From Empedobacter stercoris (GTDB lineage: Bacteria; Bacteroidota; Bacteroidia; Flavobacteriales; Weeksellaceae), in NCBI RefSeq assembly GCF_025244765.1, contig NZ_CP104209.1, positions 186,001-250,000 on the forward strand: a stretch of DNA of 64,000 nt, read 5' to 3'. Positions within the stretch are counted from its first letter, which is position 1. The number at the start of each line of letters is the position of its first letter. The translations under genes and the position numbers were made by a program. A model generated the notes under the pieces. That model ran no database searches and had not been told where the DNA came from. It was given only the letters and a program-made list of their open reading frames with translations. Below, in pieces: positions 1-9,102 of this stretch.

Positions 1-255
1 TTAAAATCAGACGAAATTCAAGAATTATTAATTGAATTGTACAACCGAGCTTACAAAAAAGGCTACGAGAATAATAAAAACCAGTTGTCAGAAAATTGTA
101 AAACTGATACGCGAGAAGGAGTGATTATAAGTGACGGAGGTGATGTAAATGATGTAAATGATCATGTTGATGTACAATTGTCTAATCAAGAAAAAATGGA
201 GGTAGTAGAATATATCCAAACAAAATTGTTTGATTTATTGAATGATGAGCTATAA
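1..255 (+). CDS. C-terminal part of an unknown protein, cut by the left window edge
   Basis: The frame is open from base 1 and ends at TAA 253-255, so about 84 C-terminal codons are visible and the start lies left of the window. The visible part is hydrophilic, with an Asp/Asn/Val-rich low-complexity stretch (DVNDVNDHVDV, encoded by repeated GATGTAAAT) followed by a short amphipathic helix ending LFDLLNDEL. I do not recognise a family. It converges on the isoaspartyl peptidase gene with only a 4-bp gap. A TTG at 37 could be proposed as a start, but the frame continues upstream, which argues for a longer gene. Confidence 0.55.
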   Translation, partial: LKSDEIQELLIELYNRAYKKGYENNKNQLSENCKTDTREGVIISDGGDVNDVNDHVDVQLSNQEKMEVVEYIQTKLFDLLNDEL

Positions 256-259
256 AAAA

Positions 260-1102
260 TCAAACAAAATAGTTTAATTCTATTCCATCAAATGATGCAA
301 AAACCATTGTTGGAAAGCTATCTTGATGAAAAATAATTCCATTGCGATCTATACCAATTGCACCTGCAAATCCATTCACATGTTTTAGTTCATCAAAACT
401 TTTGGCAAATGCATCTTCCATACTCATGCCATCCGTTACGCGGGTAACAATTTTTGCAGCCATTGCGCCACTTACAATTTCTTCTCCAACGCCAGTCATG
501 CTAATACCACAATATTGATTGGCGTAATTTCCAGCAACAGTTGCAGAATCTGAAACACGACCAGGTAGTTCAAAACCTTTTCCTCCAGTTGAGGTTGCAA
601 CAGCAATATTATTTTCGGCATCTAAACAGACACATCCAACAGTACTTGTTTTAGCTGAATTTAATTTTTCTTCGTATTCTTTTTTACGTTGTTTAATTTC
701 AGGATCAAAATAATCAAATCCAATTTTACGAGCAAATTCAGTTGCTTCGTTAGCTGCTAAAATGCGATCTTCATAAGACATCAATTTTTCGGCCACCAAA
801 ATAGGATGTTCTACATTTTCTATATTGATAACACCAGACATTTTAAGTGTTTTTCCATCCATTAAAGCTGCACTCAATCTTATTTTACCATCAGATTGTA
901 TTTGAGACCCTAATCCTGCATTAAATAACGGATCATCTTCTAATAAACTGACTGTATAAACGACTGTTTCTGTAGCGGTATGAGTGGTTAAATAATCATA
1001 GCCTTTTTGAACTATTTTAATTAATGCATTTTGTTTTTGAAATTTGGTTTCAGGATCTGTCAATGATTCGGAAAAGAAACCACCGTGAATAATTAACTTC
1101 AT
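260..1102 (-). CDS. iaaA: Isoaspartyl peptidase / L-asparaginase (Ntn-hydrolase)
   Basis: Plant-type asparaginase family. The proenzyme cleaves itself before a threonine that becomes the N-terminal nucleophile and then hydrolyses beta-aspartyl dipeptides. The expected nucleophile is Thr154 in the STVGCV motif, followed by a glycine-rich ATSTGG segment; NAGLGSQ near residue 61 is also typical. Its 280 residues are slightly short for the family, which often runs to 300-330. It lies 2 bp after the cyanophycinase gene on the same strand. Cyanophycinase releases beta-Asp-Arg dipeptides, which this enzyme would split to Asp and Arg, so the pair forms a cyanophycin degradation operon. The role is inferred from family and context. 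Confidence 0.88.
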   Translation of the reverse strand: MKLIIHGGFFSESLTDPETKFQKQNALIKIVQKGYDYLTTHTATETVVYTVSLLEDDPLFNAGLGSQIQSDGKIRLSAALMDGKTLKMSGVINIENVEHPILVAEKLMSYEDRILAANEATEFARKIGFDYFDPEIKQRKKEYEEKLNSAKTSTVGCVCLDAENNIAVATSTGGKGFELPGRVSDSATVAGNYANQYCGISMTGVGEEIVSGAMAAKIVTRVTDGMSMEDAFAKSFDELKHVNGFAGAIGIDRNGIIFHQDSFPTMVFASFDGIELNYFV

Positions 1103-1104
1103 AG

Positions 1105-2007
1105 TTATTGATTGTTGTATTGAGAATCTTTGATTGAAATTTTATTTTGATCAAAATGAAAAACGTCATTTCGCGTCATCACATGGCAAATAATATGACT
1201 GATCGAAATCGGATACCCAATCTCAATTTGAGAAAGACTGGTGTCTAAAATTTCTCGTCCATCAACCAGTATGATAGATCCAGAACCTATTGCTGTCATT
1301 TTGTTGTTATTTTCGCTAATGATTAACCCTGTATCTTCACTTAGACCAATCCCAATTTTCATTGGATTTCCAGTTACAGCTTGAAATAAACGTCCAATTC
1401 TTCCTCTTTGAATAAAATGTGTGTCCACTAAAATGGAATCAATTAATCCAAGACCGCTATTCATTTCTACAGCTCCTTTCAGTAATGCGTCTGAACTCAC
1501 TCCTTGATAAATCATGCTGGAAGAAACAGCCGCAGCACCAGCAGAAGTACCTGCATAAATAAATTCTTCATGGTAATATTTTTGAAGTAATTTTTGTTGA
1601 AAAGGGGTACCGCCTATGGTAGAAGTTAATCGGAGTTGATCGCCACCACTAAATAAAACAACATCCGCTTCGTCCAATCGTTTCAGTGATTCAGGATGAA
1701 TAGCATCTAAACGTGTATTGATGTCTAAATGTTCAACATTGTGTGCGTCCAAAAGACTGAAAGCTTTAATATACGACTCAGCTGCAATTTTAGGCGTTTG
1801 TGAAGCTGTTGTAATAATCTCAATTCGCGAATTTTCTTTATGTTTAGATTCTTCTATAATTTTTTTTAGAATACCATTTTGATAAAAGAAATCATTCAGT
1901 ACTTCTTGTTTTGGTAAATGAGGTGGAATGTTCTCAGCTGTATTAATACCACCACCAACAATAATTAATTTTCCTTTTATACTCATTATAAAAAATTTTA
2001 TATTCAA
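1105..2007 (-). CDS. cphB: Cyanophycinase (serine peptidase family S51)
   Basis: Hydrolyses the storage polymer cyanophycin (multi-L-arginyl-poly-L-aspartate) to beta-Asp-Arg dipeptides in the cytoplasm. The nucleophile elbow is YAGTSAGAAAVS with Ser155 in this numbering; the N-terminal GKLIIVGGG strand and the LFSGGDQLRL segment are typical of S51. Length (300 aa) fits the family. An internal ATG at codon 8 (MSIKGKLIIVGGG, base 1986) is an equally good or better start, because the first seven residues are not typical of the family. Divergently transcribed from cyanophycin synthetase across 122 bp, which should hold both promoters. Confidence 0.93.
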   Translation of the reverse strand: MNIKFFIMSIKGKLIIVGGGINTAENIPPHLPKQEVLNDFFYQNGILKKIIEESKHKENSRIEIITTASQTPKIAAESYIKAFSLLDAHNVEHLDINTRLDAIHPESLKRLDEADVVLFSGGDQLRLTSTIGGTPFQQKLLQKYYHEEFIYAGTSAGAAAVSSSMIYQGVSSDALLKGAVEMNSGLGLIDSILVDTHFIQRGRIGRLFQAVTGNPMKIGIGLSEDTGLIISENNNKMTAIGSGSIILVDGREILDTSLSQIEIGYPISISHIICHVMTRNDVFHFDQNKISIKDSQYNNQ

Positions 2008-2129
2008 TTTAATTAATATAAAACAGACAGGTACAGATTATATCATAAAAAAATGATAAAGTCGTGTTAATAGGACAAATAGGTCTAGTTATTGTAATGA
2101 TTTATTAAATTTTTTAACACTTACCACAA

Positions 2130-4739
2130 ATGAAAATAGAGAACATATCAATACTTAGAGGTCCAAATTATTGGAGCATAGAACGAGATAAACTAATCCA
2201 AATGCGATTAAATTTGGGTCGTTTAGAACAATTTCCCACCAATAAAATTAATGGTTTTTCAGATCGCATACAATCATGGTTACCCTCCATGCACTCACAC
2301 CGTTGTTCGGAAGGGGTTGCGGGTGGATTTTTTACTCGCGTAAAAGAAGGTACTTGGATGGGGCATGTGATTGAGCATATCGCATTGGAAATACAAACTT
2401 TGGCAGGAATGGATACGGGATTTGGAAGAACACGCGAAACTAACACATCAGGAACGTACAATGTTGTTTTTGCATATCAAGATGAACAAGTAGGGGTATA
2501 TGCTGCAAAAGCAGCCGTAAGAATAGCCGAAGCATTAATTTCTAATTCATCTTACTCCATTTCAGCAGATGTTGAAACAATGGCTAAAATATGGAATGCG
2601 AATAAATTGGGGCCTTCTACACAAAGTATTATTAATGAAGCAGAGAAGAGAAAAATTCCTTGGTCAAGACTAAATCAACATTCATATATACAGTTAGGAT
2701 ATGGGAAAAATCAAGTTAGATTAGAAGCAACGATTACAGAAAACACCAATTACATGGCTGTAGAAATTGCATGTAATAAATTTCGAACCAAGCAGTTGTT
2801 GAAAGATGCATTTGTCCCTATTGCAGACGGAGGATTATGTAAAAATCAAGAAGAGTTAAAAAGTATAATCGAAGAAATAGGCTATCCTATTGTCATCAAA
2901 CCTTACAACTGCAATCATGGAAGAGGCGTAACCACCAATATCAATCTGTTAGAAACTGCTGAAAAAGCATTGCAATACGCACAAGAATTTAGTCAAAAAG
3001 TCATCGTAGAAAAATTTGTAGAAGGTCACGATTTTAGAGTATTGGTCATCAATAAAAAAGTAGTGGCTGCAGCGAAGAGGATACCAGCTCATGTCATAGG
3101 AGATGGTAAACTGTCCATCAACGAATTGATTCTGATTGAAAATAACAATCCTAATAGAGGAGAAGGCCATGAACAAGTCTTAACAAAAATAAAAGTTGAT
3201 CAACATACGATTTCATTATTAAAATCAAAAAACTACGATTTACAATCTATTCCAAAAAAGGATGAAATCATTTATCTAAAATCAACCGCTAACCTTAGTA
3301 CAGGCGGAACATCAATTGATGTAACAGATGAACTTCATCCAGATAATATTCTTTTAGCCGAACGAATTGCTAAGGTTATTAATTTAGATATATGCGGAAT
3401 AGATATTATTGCTTCCAATTTATCAGCATCTTTGTATTCATCCGGAGGAGTTGTAATTGAAGTAAATGCAGCGCCAGGTTTTAGAATGCATCTATCTCCA
3501 ACAAAAGGGATTGCTCGAAATGTAGCTTCTTCGGTTGTAGATATGCTTTTCCCTCCTCAAAAATCCACCACTATTCCCATAATTGCAGTTACTGGCACCA
3601 ACGGTAAAACTACGACTACACGACTAATCGCTCATTTATTTAAACAACATAAAAAAAATGTCGGTTATACAACTTCAGACGGTATTTATATACAAAATAA
3701 GCTGATGGAAAAAGGGGATACAACAGGACCGATTAGTGCACGAAAAATTTTATATGATCCAACCATAGATATTGCAGTTTTAGAAACAGCAAGAGGAGGA
3801 ATTCTTAGAGAAGGACTTGCATTTCGCACTTGCGATATAGGAATCATTACCAATATTACCGAAGATCATTTGGGGTTAAAGGATATTCATTCTTTAGAAC
3901 AATTAGCGAGAGTAAAGTCTGTGGTAGTAGAAAGTGTTAAAAAAGAGGGCTGGGCCATTTTAAATGCTGAAGATCAGTATTCGATGAAGATTTCTAAAAA
4001 ATTAGAATGTCAAATTGCGTATTTTTCTTTGGATGAAAAAAATATAGAGATTCAAAACAATATAAGAAATGGAAGTACAGTTGCATTTTATACAGAAGAT
4101 GCCATTGTAATCCAAACCAAAACAGAACGAATATGTATTGCAGACGTAAGTAATATTCCATTGACGATGAATGGCAAAGCTGCATTTATGATTCAGAATG
4201 TGCTGGCAGCTGTATTGGCAGCGTATTTATCAGGTATAGATATTTCTACGATTAGAACAGCTTTGGAGACTTTTTTTCCAAGCCCAAAATTAACTCCTGG
4301 TAGAATGAATATTTTTCAATTTAAAGAGTTTAAAATTTTAATTGATTTCGCCCATAATCCTGCCGGATATATCGCTATAAAAGATTATCTATCGAATGTA
4401 AAAGCGAATAAAAAAATTGGTATTATTTCTGGGGTAGGCGATCGCAGAGATGAAGATATCCAATCTTGTGGAAGAATTGCTGCCGAAATGTTTGATTATA
4501 TCATTATTAGACAAGAACGACACCTAAGAGGGCGAACAGAAAAAGAAATAATACAGTTGCTTGTAAAAGGGATCAACGAAGTTCAACAGGATTTTCCTTA
4601 CGAAATCATACCCAACGAAATTGAAGCCATTGAACATACCATAAAAAAAGCCGAAAAAGGTGATTTTATTGTCGCATTAAGTGATGCTGTTTCTAACGCT
4701 ATTGATGTCGTCCAATTTCATTTAGATAAAGATTCTTAA
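2130..4739 (+). CDS. cphA: Cyanophycin synthetase
   Basis: ATP-dependent polymerase that builds the polyaspartate backbone of cyanophycin and adds arginine to each side chain. Domain order is canonical: an N-terminal domain (MKIENISILRGPNYWS), a central ATP-grasp domain (about 220-480, with IVIKPYNCNHGRGV), then a Mur-ligase-like domain with the P-loop VTGTNGKTTTTRL near residue 487 and a C-terminal ligase domain (LIDFAHNPAGY). At 869 aa it has the normal length for the family and no frameshift. It is divergent from cphB-iaaA, so synthesis and degradation are encoded side by side. The organism probably stores nitrogen as cyanophycin granules. Confidence 0.96.
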   Translation: MKIENISILRGPNYWSIERDKLIQMRLNLGRLEQFPTNKINGFSDRIQSWLPSMHSHRCSEGVAGGFFTRVKEGTWMGHVIEHIALEIQTLAGMDTGFGRTRETNTSGTYNVVFAYQDEQVGVYAAKAAVRIAEALISNSSYSISADVETMAKIWNANKLGPSTQSIINEAEKRKIPWSRLNQHSYIQLGYGKNQVRLEATITENTNYMAVEIACNKFRTKQLLKDAFVPIADGGLCKNQEELKSIIEEIGYPIVIKPYNCNHGRGVTTNINLLETAEKALQYAQEFSQKVIVEKFVEGHDFRVLVINKKVVAAAKRIPAHVIGDGKLSINELILIENNNPNRGEGHEQVLTKIKVDQHTISLLKSKNYDLQSIPKKDEIIYLKSTANLSTGGTSIDVTDELHPDNILLAERIAKVINLDICGIDIIASNLSASLYSSGGVVIEVNAAPGFRMHLSPTKGIARNVASSVVDMLFPPQKSTTIPIIAVTGTNGKTTTTRLIAHLFKQHKKNVGYTTSDGIYIQNKLMEKGDTTGPISARKILYDPTIDIAVLETARGGILREGLAFRTCDIGIITNITEDHLGLKDIHSLEQLARVKSVVVESVKKEGWAILNAEDQYSMKISKKLECQIAYFSLDEKNIEIQNNIRNGSTVAFYTEDAIVIQTKTERICIADVSNIPLTMNGKAAFMIQNVLAAVLAAYLSGIDISTIRTALETFFPSPKLTPGRMNIFQFKEFKILIDFAHNPAGYIAIKDYLSNVKANKKIGIISGVGDRRDEDIQSCGRIAAEMFDYIIIRQERHLRGRTEKEIIQLLVKGINEVQQDFPYEIIPNEIEAIEHTIKKAEKGDFIVALSDAVSNAIDVVQFHLDKDS

Positions 4740-4797
4740 TCATCTCATTTTAAGTTGATTAATGATTACCTTGAAAATGAAGTAATTTTATAAAGAT

Positions 4798-6015
4798 CTA
4801 CTTTTTAGATGATCGATTAAAGCCAAACGTTTTTAATCGCTCATCTTTTTTGTTAAGAATACTATTTTTTAGAACTTCTGCTGCAATCATAGAAAAAGTA
4901 ATTCCATTTCCACCGTAGCCTAAAGCAAACAAAGTACGATCTCCCTTTTTCCAAGGACCTATATAAGGCAAACCGTCATCAGTAGAACTAAAAGTTCCGC
5001 ACCAAGCCATCTCTGTTTTAAATTCAATTTCAGGATATAAATGCTTAAATTTTCGTTCCAGAACCTTGATTTTCGAACGAAGTAAATCATCTCGTTTTTC
5101 AGGATTTTGAAAATCTTCGTCTTCCCCTCCAACAATCAAACGATTATCTTTTGTTGTTCTCATATACAAATAAGGATCAGCTGTTTCCCAAATTAAACTA
5201 CGGTTTGGCCATACCATTTTTTCATCAACAGGCGAGGAAATTATTGCATAAGTAGAAAGTAAATTCATCACTTTTTTAGGAAGAAACTGACCAGCCTCAA
5301 AACCAGTAGCCACAATTACATATCGACAAGAAATAATGTGCCCATGCTCTGTTAAAAGCTTACAGCCATTTTTTGATTCCTGTATATTTTCCACTTTTGT
5401 ATGCGTATAGATTGTTAAGCTGTGTTTTTGTTGATGGTATTTTAGTAAGCTAATTGCAGCTTTGTAAGCATCCATTTGGGCAGAAGTATCATTCTGTAAC
5501 GCAGCAATTCCATCTATATTTTGATATGTTTTTAATTGTTGTGCATCCAAATAGTTAATCGGTAATCCCACTTCTTTTCTAAGGGCAAACTCTCTGTCTA
5601 ACAACTCTACACCCGCTTTATTACTTGCCAGCAAAACAGTCGGAACTCTTGTGAAATCAGCATCAATTTTGGTGTTTTTAAAAATATTTTCAATACTTGT
5701 AATGGATTGTAAACAATCGAAATAAGCATTTATAGCATGTTTTTCGGGAACTTTTTTAATTAATTCGCACAAAGGTGTATCAATTTCATATTGTAATTGA
5801 GCTGTACTTGCGGCAGAACTTCCTGTAGAAATTGTTCGTTTATCAATCAATGCACATTCTATTCCAGCTTCACACAATTCGTGAGCAACTAAAGCACCTG
5901 TAATACCAGAACCAATTATCGCAACATCAATGCTACAATGATTTCGAAGTGGTTGATATAAATCAAAGAATTCATTTTTCACAATCCAATAAGGTAATCC
6001 AGAATGTAAATCCAT
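4798..6015 (-). CDS. FAD-dependent oxidoreductase, DAO family (copy 1)
   Basis: Glycine/D-amino-acid-oxidase-type flavoprotein. The dinucleotide-binding motif is IDVAIIGSGITGALVAHEL near residue 30, and the C-terminal GYGGNGITFSMIAAEVL completes the FAD site. Substrate unknown. I chose the ATG at 6015 (MDLHSGLPYW) rather than the upstream ATG at 6081, because the close paralogue at 26868-28082 begins exactly there; the extra 22 residues have no counterpart. It is divergent from an alpha/beta hydrolase gene with which it also travels in the second copy, so the two probably serve one pathway. Confidence 0.85.
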   Translation of the reverse strand: MDLHSGLPYWIVKNEFFDLYQPLRNHCSIDVAIIGSGITGALVAHELCEAGIECALIDKRTISTGSSAASTAQLQYEIDTPLCELIKKVPEKHAINAYFDCLQSITSIENIFKNTKIDADFTRVPTVLLASNKAGVELLDREFALRKEVGLPINYLDAQQLKTYQNIDGIAALQNDTSAQMDAYKAAISLLKYHQQKHSLTIYTHTKVENIQESKNGCKLLTEHGHIISCRYVIVATGFEAGQFLPKKVMNLLSTYAIISSPVDEKMVWPNRSLIWETADPYLYMRTTKDNRLIVGGEDEDFQNPEKRDDLLRSKIKVLERKFKHLYPEIEFKTEMAWCGTFSSTDDGLPYIGPWKKGDRTLFALGYGGNGITFSMIAAEVLKNSILNKKDERLKTFGFNRSSKK

Positions 6016-6187
6016 TGTTGCGAGCTTGTTTGGTTTCAAATCATTTACCGAAAAAATCGAGCCAAAATATTTCGGGTACAAAAGTACTTTAACATTTAGT
6101 TTTTTATAATTGGCTTAATGCTTGCGATGTAGTAAATAAGAAGTTGTCGGTTAGATTGTTAATTATAAATCACTTAAAAATAAAATT
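6016..6187. promoter_or_regulatory. Divergent promoter region shared with copy 2
   Basis: This intergenic segment and the one at 28083-28259 share ATAATTGGCTTAATG (6106-6120; 28178-28192) and similar blocks up to the hydrolase start codon, including AATTATAAATCACTTAAAAA. Conservation of non-coding sequence between otherwise diverged copies suggests a shared regulator or promoter. The binding protein is not known. Confidence 0.45.
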
Positions 6188-7030
6188 ATGGCTAAATTAA
6201 AACGAAAAGATTATAAACTGAATTATATTGATTACGGTGATAAACTTGCACAGCCTGTTATTTTGATACATGGTTGGCCGCTGAGTTTACAATCATGGGA
6301 ATATCAAATTCCGAAAATTGTAGAAGCTGGTTTCCGTTGTATCGCCTATGATCGAAAAGGATTTGGGAAATCTTGTGCTACTTGGGATCGTTACGATTAT
6401 GATGCGTTGGCAGAAGATTTACATGCGCTTATAGACGAATTACAACTAAAAAATGTCGTGTTGGTAGGTTTTTCGATGGGAGGAGGAGAAGTTGTACGCT
6501 ATATTGCGAATTATGGAAATCAGAATATTTCGAAGATTGCATTAATCAGTTCAATCATTCCGCTTGTAAAACAAACACCCGATAATGAACATGGTGTTCC
6601 ACAAAAGGATTTGGATGAGATTGTGGTGCAACTTGAAACAAATCGATTAGAGTTTTTAGAAGGTTTTCATAAAGGATTTTACAATTATGGATTACTTAAA
6701 AAATCGGTTCATAAAGAACAATTAGAGTTTGATTTTTCTGTTGCTTCGCACGCTTCACCTATTGCAACGTTGAAAGCTGCACGCGCTTGGATGGACACTG
6801 ATTTTAGGACGGAATGTAAAATGATTGAGGTGGCAACGTTAATCATTCATGGTAAAGAAGACCAAACTGTTCCCATTAAAACGGCGGGTGATCAAGCGGC
6901 AAAACTGATTTCGAATTCAACTTATATCGTGTATGACGATGCACCGCATGGACTGAATATTACGCATAAAGAACAGTTGAATATGGATTTGATAGAATTT
7001 CTTTTAAGTATCGAACATAAGAAACATTAG
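6188..7030 (+). CDS. Alpha/beta hydrolase, haloperoxidase-like (copy 1)
   Basis: Alpha/beta-fold hydrolase of the bromoperoxidase/non-heme haloperoxidase type. The oxyanion region is LIHGWPLSLQSWEYQ, the nucleophile elbow is GFSMGGGEV (Ser near residue 99), the acid is in HGKEDQTVP, and the catalytic His is in DDAPHGLNITH. At 280 aa the length is normal. Substrate unknown; proteins of this type are usually esterases or perhydrolases. It starts a two-gene unit with the lipocalin (2-bp gap) and is divergent from the FAD oxidoreductase. A paralogue at 28260-29102 is about 90% identical at protein level but differs at many silent sites. Confidence 0.9.
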   Translation: MAKLKRKDYKLNYIDYGDKLAQPVILIHGWPLSLQSWEYQIPKIVEAGFRCIAYDRKGFGKSCATWDRYDYDALAEDLHALIDELQLKNVVLVGFSMGGGEVVRYIANYGNQNISKIALISSIIPLVKQTPDNEHGVPQKDLDEIVVQLETNRLEFLEGFHKGFYNYGLLKKSVHKEQLEFDFSVASHASPIATLKAARAWMDTDFRTECKMIEVATLIIHGKEDQTVPIKTAGDQAAKLISNSTYIVYDDAPHGLNITHKEQLNMDLIEFLLSIEHKKH

Positions 7031-7032
7031 AA

Positions 7033-7584
7033 ATGAGAAAAATAAATAAAACGATTGTTTCTGGGGTAGCAATAGCAGGAATAGGAGGACTTTGTTATGC
7101 ATGGTTAAATTGTAGAAAAGTAAAAATACCAGATTTTGTTGAGGTCGTAGAGAATTTTGATCCACAACAATACATGGGAAAATGGTACGAAATGGCTCGT
7201 TTGGATTTTAAGTATGAAAAAAATCTAAGTCAAGTTACAGCAACTTATTTTCTGAGTAAAAATGGAAAAATTGAATTTCATAATCGTGGGTATGATGCTA
7301 AAGAAGAGAAGTGGAAAGAAGCACACGGAAAAGCAACTTTTAACGGAGAAGAAGGAAGAGGAGCATTGAAGGTTTCTTTTTTTGGTCCGTTTTATTCAGG
7401 CTACAATATTGTGATGATGGATCCAGCGTACGAAACAGCTTTAGTTTTTGGTGAAAGCCACGAGTATATGTGGATATTATCCCGAAAGAAAAGCATACCA
7501 GAAAATATAAAACAAAATTACCTGAGATATGCAGAAGAAAAAGGTTATGATGTTTCCCAATTAACGTGGACAAAACAAGATTGA
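7033..7584 (+). CDS. Lipocalin, Blc family (copy 1)
   Basis: Bacterial lipocalin of 183 aa. An N-terminal hydrophobic segment (residues 8-24, VSGVAIAGIGGLCYAWL) should anchor it in the membrane or direct export. The lipocalin signature follows: YMGKWYEMARLDFKYEKNL, then KVSFFGPFYSGYNIV and YMWILSRKKSIP. Blc-type lipocalins bind lysophospholipids or fatty acids at the envelope. It lies 2 bp after the hydrolase gene and is probably cotranscribed. Related genes are at 16461-17024 (intact, in the carotenoid operon) and 29106-29286 (broken). Confidence 0.88.
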   Translation: MRKINKTIVSGVAIAGIGGLCYAWLNCRKVKIPDFVEVVENFDPQQYMGKWYEMARLDFKYEKNLSQVTATYFLSKNGKIEFHNRGYDAKEEKWKEAHGKATFNGEEGRGALKVSFFGPFYSGYNIVMMDPAYETALVFGESHEYMWILSRKKSIPENIKQNYLRYAEEKGYDVSQLTWTKQD

Positions 7585-7605
7585 TGTGTGATTAATTTCC
7601 TAATT

Positions 7606-7644
7606 AAAAACCCAATGATTTTTTAGTAAATTCAGTGGGTTTTT
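7606..7644. terminator. Bidirectional terminator between lipocalin and ferritin genes
   Basis: Arms AAAAACCCAATGA (7606-7618) and TCAGTGGGTTTTT (7632-7644) pair at 12 of 13 positions, with A and T tracts on both sides. It lies between two converging genes, so it can serve both. Confidence 0.8.
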
Positions 7645-7676
7645 AATTCTTTAGTTTTTATTATACAAAAAATAAA

Positions 7677-8228
7677 TTACTCAGTTAGAGGATTAATATT
7701 ATCTGCAACAGGAAATTCCTGTCCTGTTTGACCAATAGTCTTATTAAAATCAAATTTTGCAGCATCAGACATATTAGCACCACCAGCTAATTTAGCTTTA
7801 TCTAGCAAGTCTAAAGCTAATTTTTCTTCTTCACGTTGTTCCATTACTAACCATTGTAAAAAATTCCAAGTAGCCCAATCTTCCTCATCCATACACATTT
7901 TTACAATTTTGTAAATAGATTCAGTGTTTTCAATTTCTTGTTTCAAAACTGCTTCAAAACATTGTAAAACATTTTTTGGTTCAGGACCAGGTTTTTGTAT
8001 GGCTTCAATTTTTACACTACCACCTCGTTCTTGTATATATTCTATAATTTTTGCCATATGAACACGTTCCTCTTGCGAATGTTTCATCATAAAACTTTTA
8101 ATACCATCTAATCGGTTATCATCTGCCCAACAAGCAAGCATCAAGTAAATTTGAGCAGAAAAAGCTTCAAGTGTAATTTGTTTATTTAAAGCATTTTGTA
8201 AATTTTTTGAAATTCTAGTTGTATTCAT
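7677..8228 (-). CDS. Non-heme ferritin (copy 1)
   Basis: Iron-storage ferritin of 183 aa forming a 24-subunit cage. Ferroxidase-centre residues are visible in order: Glu in QITLEAFSAQ, Glu and His in SQEERVHMAK, then Glu in LKQEIENTESIY and Gln in NFLQWLVMEQREEE. The start is ATG 8228 (MNTTRISKNLQ). The paralogue at 25716-26267 has the same length and about 85% identity. Its neighbours suggest an oxidative or iron stress role, but no regulator site is clear. Confidence 0.93.
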   Translation of the reverse strand: MNTTRISKNLQNALNKQITLEAFSAQIYLMLACWADDNRLDGIKSFMMKHSQEERVHMAKIIEYIQERGGSVKIEAIQKPGPEPKNVLQCFEAVLKQEIENTESIYKIVKMCMDEEDWATWNFLQWLVMEQREEEKLALDLLDKAKLAGGANMSDAAKFDFNKTIGQTGQEFPVADNINPLTE

Positions 8229-8368
8229 TTTTGTGATTATTTAGTTATGATATTTTAGATTGGAATTTTCAGACCAAACTATTAATTTAAATGTTAATAC
8301 TTTCTAAAATATTGATATTTAGAGTAGATTTAAATTGAATTAAGATGAAATCGCAAAACCAGAAAATG

Positions 8369-8404
8369 AAAAAGGTTCTCAATTTTTCAATTGAGAACCT
8401 TTTT
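8369..8404. terminator. Strong symmetric stem-loop, terminator-like
   Basis: Arms AAAAAGGTTCTCAA (8369-8382) and TTGAGAACCTTTTT (8391-8404) are perfectly complementary over 14 bp, with an 8-nt loop and T/A tracts on both sides. It lies 140 bp upstream of the ferritin start. No upstream gene on the plus strand needs a terminator here, so it may end a small RNA or a lost gene. Confidence 0.65.
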
Positions 8405-8541
8405 CTATATAATATAATTTTTAATAAGTTTTATTTGCCAATGCAGAAGGTGATAATCTCACTGTTTATAATGTTTAGTAGTATATCAGATGTGTATGTA
8501 ACTCGTAAAAGCTCACAAACAATATTTTAACTATAAAATAT

Positions 8542-8892
8542 CTTTACTCAATAGTGGACTATATCTCTACTATTGTGTATTTTTAAGCTCTTTAAAATTT
8601 AAAATCAATTCATTTGACACCCTTGTGTATCAGATGTGATGGTGACTCGTAAAAAGCACACAAACAATACTTTAACTATAAAAAAACTTTACTCAATAGT
8701 GGACTAATCCCTACTATTGGATAATTTAATTACAATATTCTAGTTTTTACTACATTAAGATTTAACATATCCGCATACTTAAAATATTTTATAGAATGGT
8801 AGTCAAAGGCAGTATTTAGCTGTCTAATCGATACAGTATGTGTAAAAGTCTTTATTCATCGATGGTGTAGGGGAGTGTGGTGTAGTTTTGGT
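8542..8892. repeat. ~350-bp direct repeat, copy A
   Basis: Matches 10268-10620 in the same orientation over essentially its whole length, with scattered substitutions. It contains a hairpin made by CAATAGTG and CTACTATTG arms, a conserved middle (TTAACATATCCGCATACTTA) and a GT-rich end (GGTGTAGGGGAGTGTGGTGT). Copies A and B bracket the toxin-antitoxin genes. Confidence 0.75.
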
Positions 8893-9073
8893 TTTGTGTA
8901 TTTTATAAAAATTTTAACACTTATGCCCAAATATCAGTTGATAAAATTATAAAATAAAATAAGAAATGTCGAATTCAAATTATTTAAATAAAATCACTGA
9001 TGTAAAAATAATTAATTTTTAAATATAATAAAACGTATTATGAATTCAGTGAATGTTTTTATATCTCATAATT

Positions 9074-9091
9074 TGTACATATATTTGTACA
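9074..9091. promoter_or_regulatory. Twin TGTACA operator of yefM-yoeB
   Basis: Two TGTACA palindromes at 9074-9079 and 9086-9091 are spaced 12 bp centre to centre, 11 bp before the chosen yefM start. The characterised E. coli yefM-yoeB operator is described as paired palindromes with a TGTACA core at this kind of spacing, so this is very probably the autoregulatory YefM-YoeB site. It also excludes the upstream ATG at 9040 as the start. Confidence 0.75.
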
Positions 9092-9102
9092 TAATAAAAT
9101 AC

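Larger units (their letters stand above)
8229..9102. other. Non-coding, repeat-containing region
   Basis: No gene is supported across these 874 bases. They hold a perfect 14-bp stem-loop (8369-8404), a partial repeat at 8409-8450 resembling 30298-30340, two tandem ~140-bp half-units beginning TATCAGATGTG (8484 and 8628), and copy A of the ~350-bp direct repeat (8542-8892). The end carries the yefM operator. The 61-codon frame at 8345-8530 runs through the stem-loop and is rejected as a gene. Confidence 0.6.

Noticed and set aside
5000-6081. Upstream start (6081) for FAD oxidoreductase copy 1
   Set aside because: The additional 22 residues have no match in copy 2, which starts exactly at MDLHSGLPYW.
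8345-8530. 61-codon plus-strand frame
   Set aside because: It reads through a perfect terminator hairpin and into the dispersed repeat; the sequence is not protein-like.
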